Source: Nonomuraea gerenzanensis (GTDB lineage Bacteria; Actinomycetota; Actinomycetes; Streptosporangiales; Streptosporangiaceae). Taken from it: DNA of 64,000 nucleotides. The stretch is from positions 7,254,001-7,318,000 of the forward strand of contig NZ_CP084058.1 of the NCBI RefSeq assembly GCF_020215645.1, read 5' to 3'. Shown here in pieces: positions 62,357 to 64,000 of the stretch (its first letter is position 1; each line of letters starts with the position of its first letter). The notes under the pieces are model-generated. The model saw only the letters and a list, made by a program, of their open reading frames with translations, was not told where the DNA came from and searched no databases. The position numbers were made by a program, and so were the translations under genes.

Positions 62357-63979
62357 ATGTCTGCCGACATCATGTCATCCGCTCGTTCGCGAGCCCAGCT
62401 CAACGCCACCGCCCTGCGCCTGTCGCGCGGTGGCCGTCCGGTCCTGACCGGCGTGGACCTCGTCGTCTCCCCCGGCGACCGCCTCGGGGTGGTCGGCGAG
62501 AACGGCCGTGGGAAGACCACCCTGCTGCAGGTGCTCGCCGGCGCGCTGGCCCCCGACTCGGTCACCGTGCACCGCGCCGGCACGCTGGGCGTCGCCGACC
62601 AGGAGGTGCCCGTCGCCGCCGACGGCACGGTCGGCGATCTCATCGACGTGGAGCTGGCCCAGGTGCGCGCGGTGCTGCGCGCGTTCGAATCGGCCGCCCA
62701 CGACCTGGTCGAGGAGCGTCCAGGCGCCGAGGAGGCGTACGCCGAGGCGCTGGCGGCCGCCGACTCCATCGGCGCCTGGGAGGCCGACCACCGGGTCGGT
62801 GTCTCGCTGGCCGCGCTCGGCGCGGTCGCCGACCGTTCTGTGCCGCTGGCACAGCTGTCGGCCGGGCAGCGCTACCGGATCCGGCTGGCCTGCCTGCTGG
62901 GCGCGGGTCACGATCTGCTGCTGCTCGACGAGCCGACCAACCATCTCGACGCCGGCGGCCTGGACCACCTGACCGCCGCGCTCCGTGCGCATCCCGGCGG
63001 CCTGGTGCTGGTCAGCCACGACCGGGCGCTGCTGTCGGACGTGGTGACCGCCGTGCTGGACCTCGACCCGACCAGCGACGGGCGTCCCCGCACGTACGGG
63101 GGCGGGTACGCGGGTTACCTGGAGGGCCGGCGGGCCGAGCGTGAACGCTGGGAGAGCGCGTACCGCGACCAGCAGCTCGAACACCGCCGCCTCGCCCAGG
63201 ATCTCTCAGCGGCGCAGAACCGGCTGTCCACCGGCTGGCGGCCGGACAAGGGCACCGGCAAGCACACCCGCGCCACCCGCGCGCCGGCCCTGGTGCGGGC
63301 GGTGCACCGGCGGCAGGAGCAGTTGGAGGCGCACCGCGTGGACGTGCCGCAGCCGCCGCTGCGCTTCCAGCCACCGCACCTGGACGCGCCCGCCGGCGTC
63401 ACGCTGCTGCGCGCCGACGGCGTGACCGTACGGGGGCGCCTGGAGGAGCCGCGGTCGGTGCTGCTGCGCGCGGGCGACCGCCTGGTGGTGACCGGCCAGA
63501 ACGGCTCGGGCAAGTCGAGCCTCCTGCACGTGCTCGCGGGCCGGCTCGCCCCGGACACGGGCTCCGTGCAGCGCGGGCGCGGCACGCGGGTCGCCCTGCT
63601 CGCCCAGGAGTCGCCGCCGCCGTCGCGGCGCCGCGCCTTCGAGGTGTACGAGGCCGCCGTGGGCCGGCTCGTCGGCTCGGGCGCGCTCGACGAGGCGGAC
63701 ACCATCGGGCTCGGCGGGCTCGGCCTGCTCCCTTCGCAGGCCCTGCACCGGCCGGTCGCCGAGCTGTCGGTGGGGCAGCGGCGCCGGCTCGACCTGGCGC
63801 TCCTGCTGGCCGCCCGGCCGCAGGTGATGCTGCTGGACGAGCCGACCAACCACCTGTCCATGGTCCTGATGGAGGAGCTGACCGAGGCGCTGGCCACGAT
63901 GGGCGCCGCGGTGGTGCTGGCCACGCATGACCGCCGCCTCCTGCGCGACACGCAGGCGTGGCCACGGCTGCGGCTCTGA
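62357..63979 (+). CDS. ABC-F ribosomal-protection ATPase (antibiotic resistance type)
   Basis: This 540-residue protein has two ABC domains and no membrane segments. Walker A sites are GENGRGKTT and GQNGSGKSS, signatures are LSAGQRYRI and LSVGQRRRL, and Walker B sites are LLLLDEPTNHLD and VMLLDEPTNHLS. The linker (about 250-330) is Arg/Gln-rich. Relatives in antibiotic producers (TlrC, VarM, LmrC) displace macrolide, lincosamide or streptogramin drugs from the ribosome. ATG 62357 follows AGGAAG. An attenuator-like leader upstream suggests drug-inducible expression. Confidence 0.92.
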   Translation: MSADIMSSARSRAQLNATALRLSRGGRPVLTGVDLVVSPGDRLGVVGENGRGKTTLLQVLAGALAPDSVTVHRAGTLGVADQEVPVAADGTVGDLIDVELAQVRAVLRAFESAAHDLVEERPGAEEAYAEALAAADSIGAWEADHRVGVSLAALGAVADRSVPLAQLSAGQRYRIRLACLLGAGHDLLLLDEPTNHLDAGGLDHLTAALRAHPGGLVLVSHDRALLSDVVTAVLDLDPTSDGRPRTYGGGYAGYLEGRRAERERWESAYRDQQLEHRRLAQDLSAAQNRLSTGWRPDKGTGKHTRATRAPALVRAVHRRQEQLEAHRVDVPQPPLRFQPPHLDAPAGVTLLRADGVTVRGRLEEPRSVLLRAGDRLVVTGQNGSGKSSLLHVLAGRLAPDTGSVQRGRGTRVALLAQESPPPSRRRAFEVYEAAVGRLVGSGALDEADTIGLGGLGLLPSQALHRPVAELSVGQRRRLDLALLLAARPQVMLLDEPTNHLSMVLMEELTEALATMGAAVVLATHDRRLLRDTQAWPRLRL

Positions 63980-64000
63980 GGCTCCGCGGTGGCCGGCACA

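Overview
This is a 64 kb chromosomal window from a high-GC actinomycete. Signs of this are the strong third-position G/C, frequent GTG and TTG starts, ATGA/GTGA stop-start overlaps and the many secreted hydrolases. The best taxonomic clue is an orphan second rpoB at 22814-26266. It carries Asn426, Asn431, Met445 and Tyr474, the signature of the rifampicin-resistant rpoB(R) allele described in Nonomuraea. The source is therefore probably Nonomuraea or a close member of the Streptosporangiaceae. I see no tRNA, rRNA, CRISPR array, prophage or intact insertion sequence.

Layout. 1-7 kb: a leftward sugar ABC importer operon (binding protein, two permeases, a large GH106-like glycosidase) with a divergent DeoR-type regulator. 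7-11 kb: phoD, a secreted discoidin-domain protein and an arabinose/fucose isomerase-like enzyme. 11.4-14.6 kb: a cysteine-less carboxymuconolactone-decarboxylase-fold protein, then a divergent pair made of a uracil-DNA-glycosylase/ADP-ribosyltransferase fusion and a macro-domain protein, then gene debris. 14.6-21 kb: a short SARP regulator, a GlxA-type AraC regulator, a serine hydrolase and a giant secreted beta-helix glucanase. 21-26 kb: a membrane Ser/Thr kinase and the orphan rpoB. 26.5-33.7 kb: a siderophore-type ABC importer, a secreted phosphatase-fold enzyme, a P-loop protein coupled to a P1 peptidase, and an acetylxylan esterase. 33.7-41.2 kb: mqo-gntR, a BenE transporter, a Gfo/Idh/MocA oxidoreductase with a divergent LacI regulator, and an HxlR regulator with a divergent tautomerase. 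41.3-46 kb: tandem repeats, an ECF sigma factor with a SnoaL-like tail beside a CxxC CMD protein and DoxX, two decayed pseudogenes, and an alpha/beta hydrolase with its TetR regulator. 46-52 kb: a GH11 xylanase, two aldehyde dehydrogenases and an IclR regulator. 52-57.5 kb: a methyltransferase with a divergent P450, TetR and MerR regulators, a second methyltransferase, a threonine-aldolase-like enzyme and a rearrangement scar. 57.5-62 kb: an Lrp regulator and a branched-chain 2-oxoacid dehydrogenase operon (E1alpha, E1beta, E2). 62-64 kb: a VOC protein and an ABC-F resistance protein behind an attenuator-like leader.

How the genes work together. Much of the window serves plant-polymer use: GH106-like, GH87-like and GH11 enzymes, a CE4 esterase, a sugar importer and a sugar isomerase, with locally encoded regulators whose operator-like palindromes can be read. 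A second theme is aromatic or aldehyde metabolism (BenE, two ALDHs, IclR, P450). The most novel system is the uracil-glycosylase/ART fusion facing a macro domain. Its layout recalls DarT-DarG-type ADP-ribosylation and reversal, but with a base-excision domain fused to the transferase. The orphan rpoB and the ABC-F attenuator add two antibiotic-response elements.
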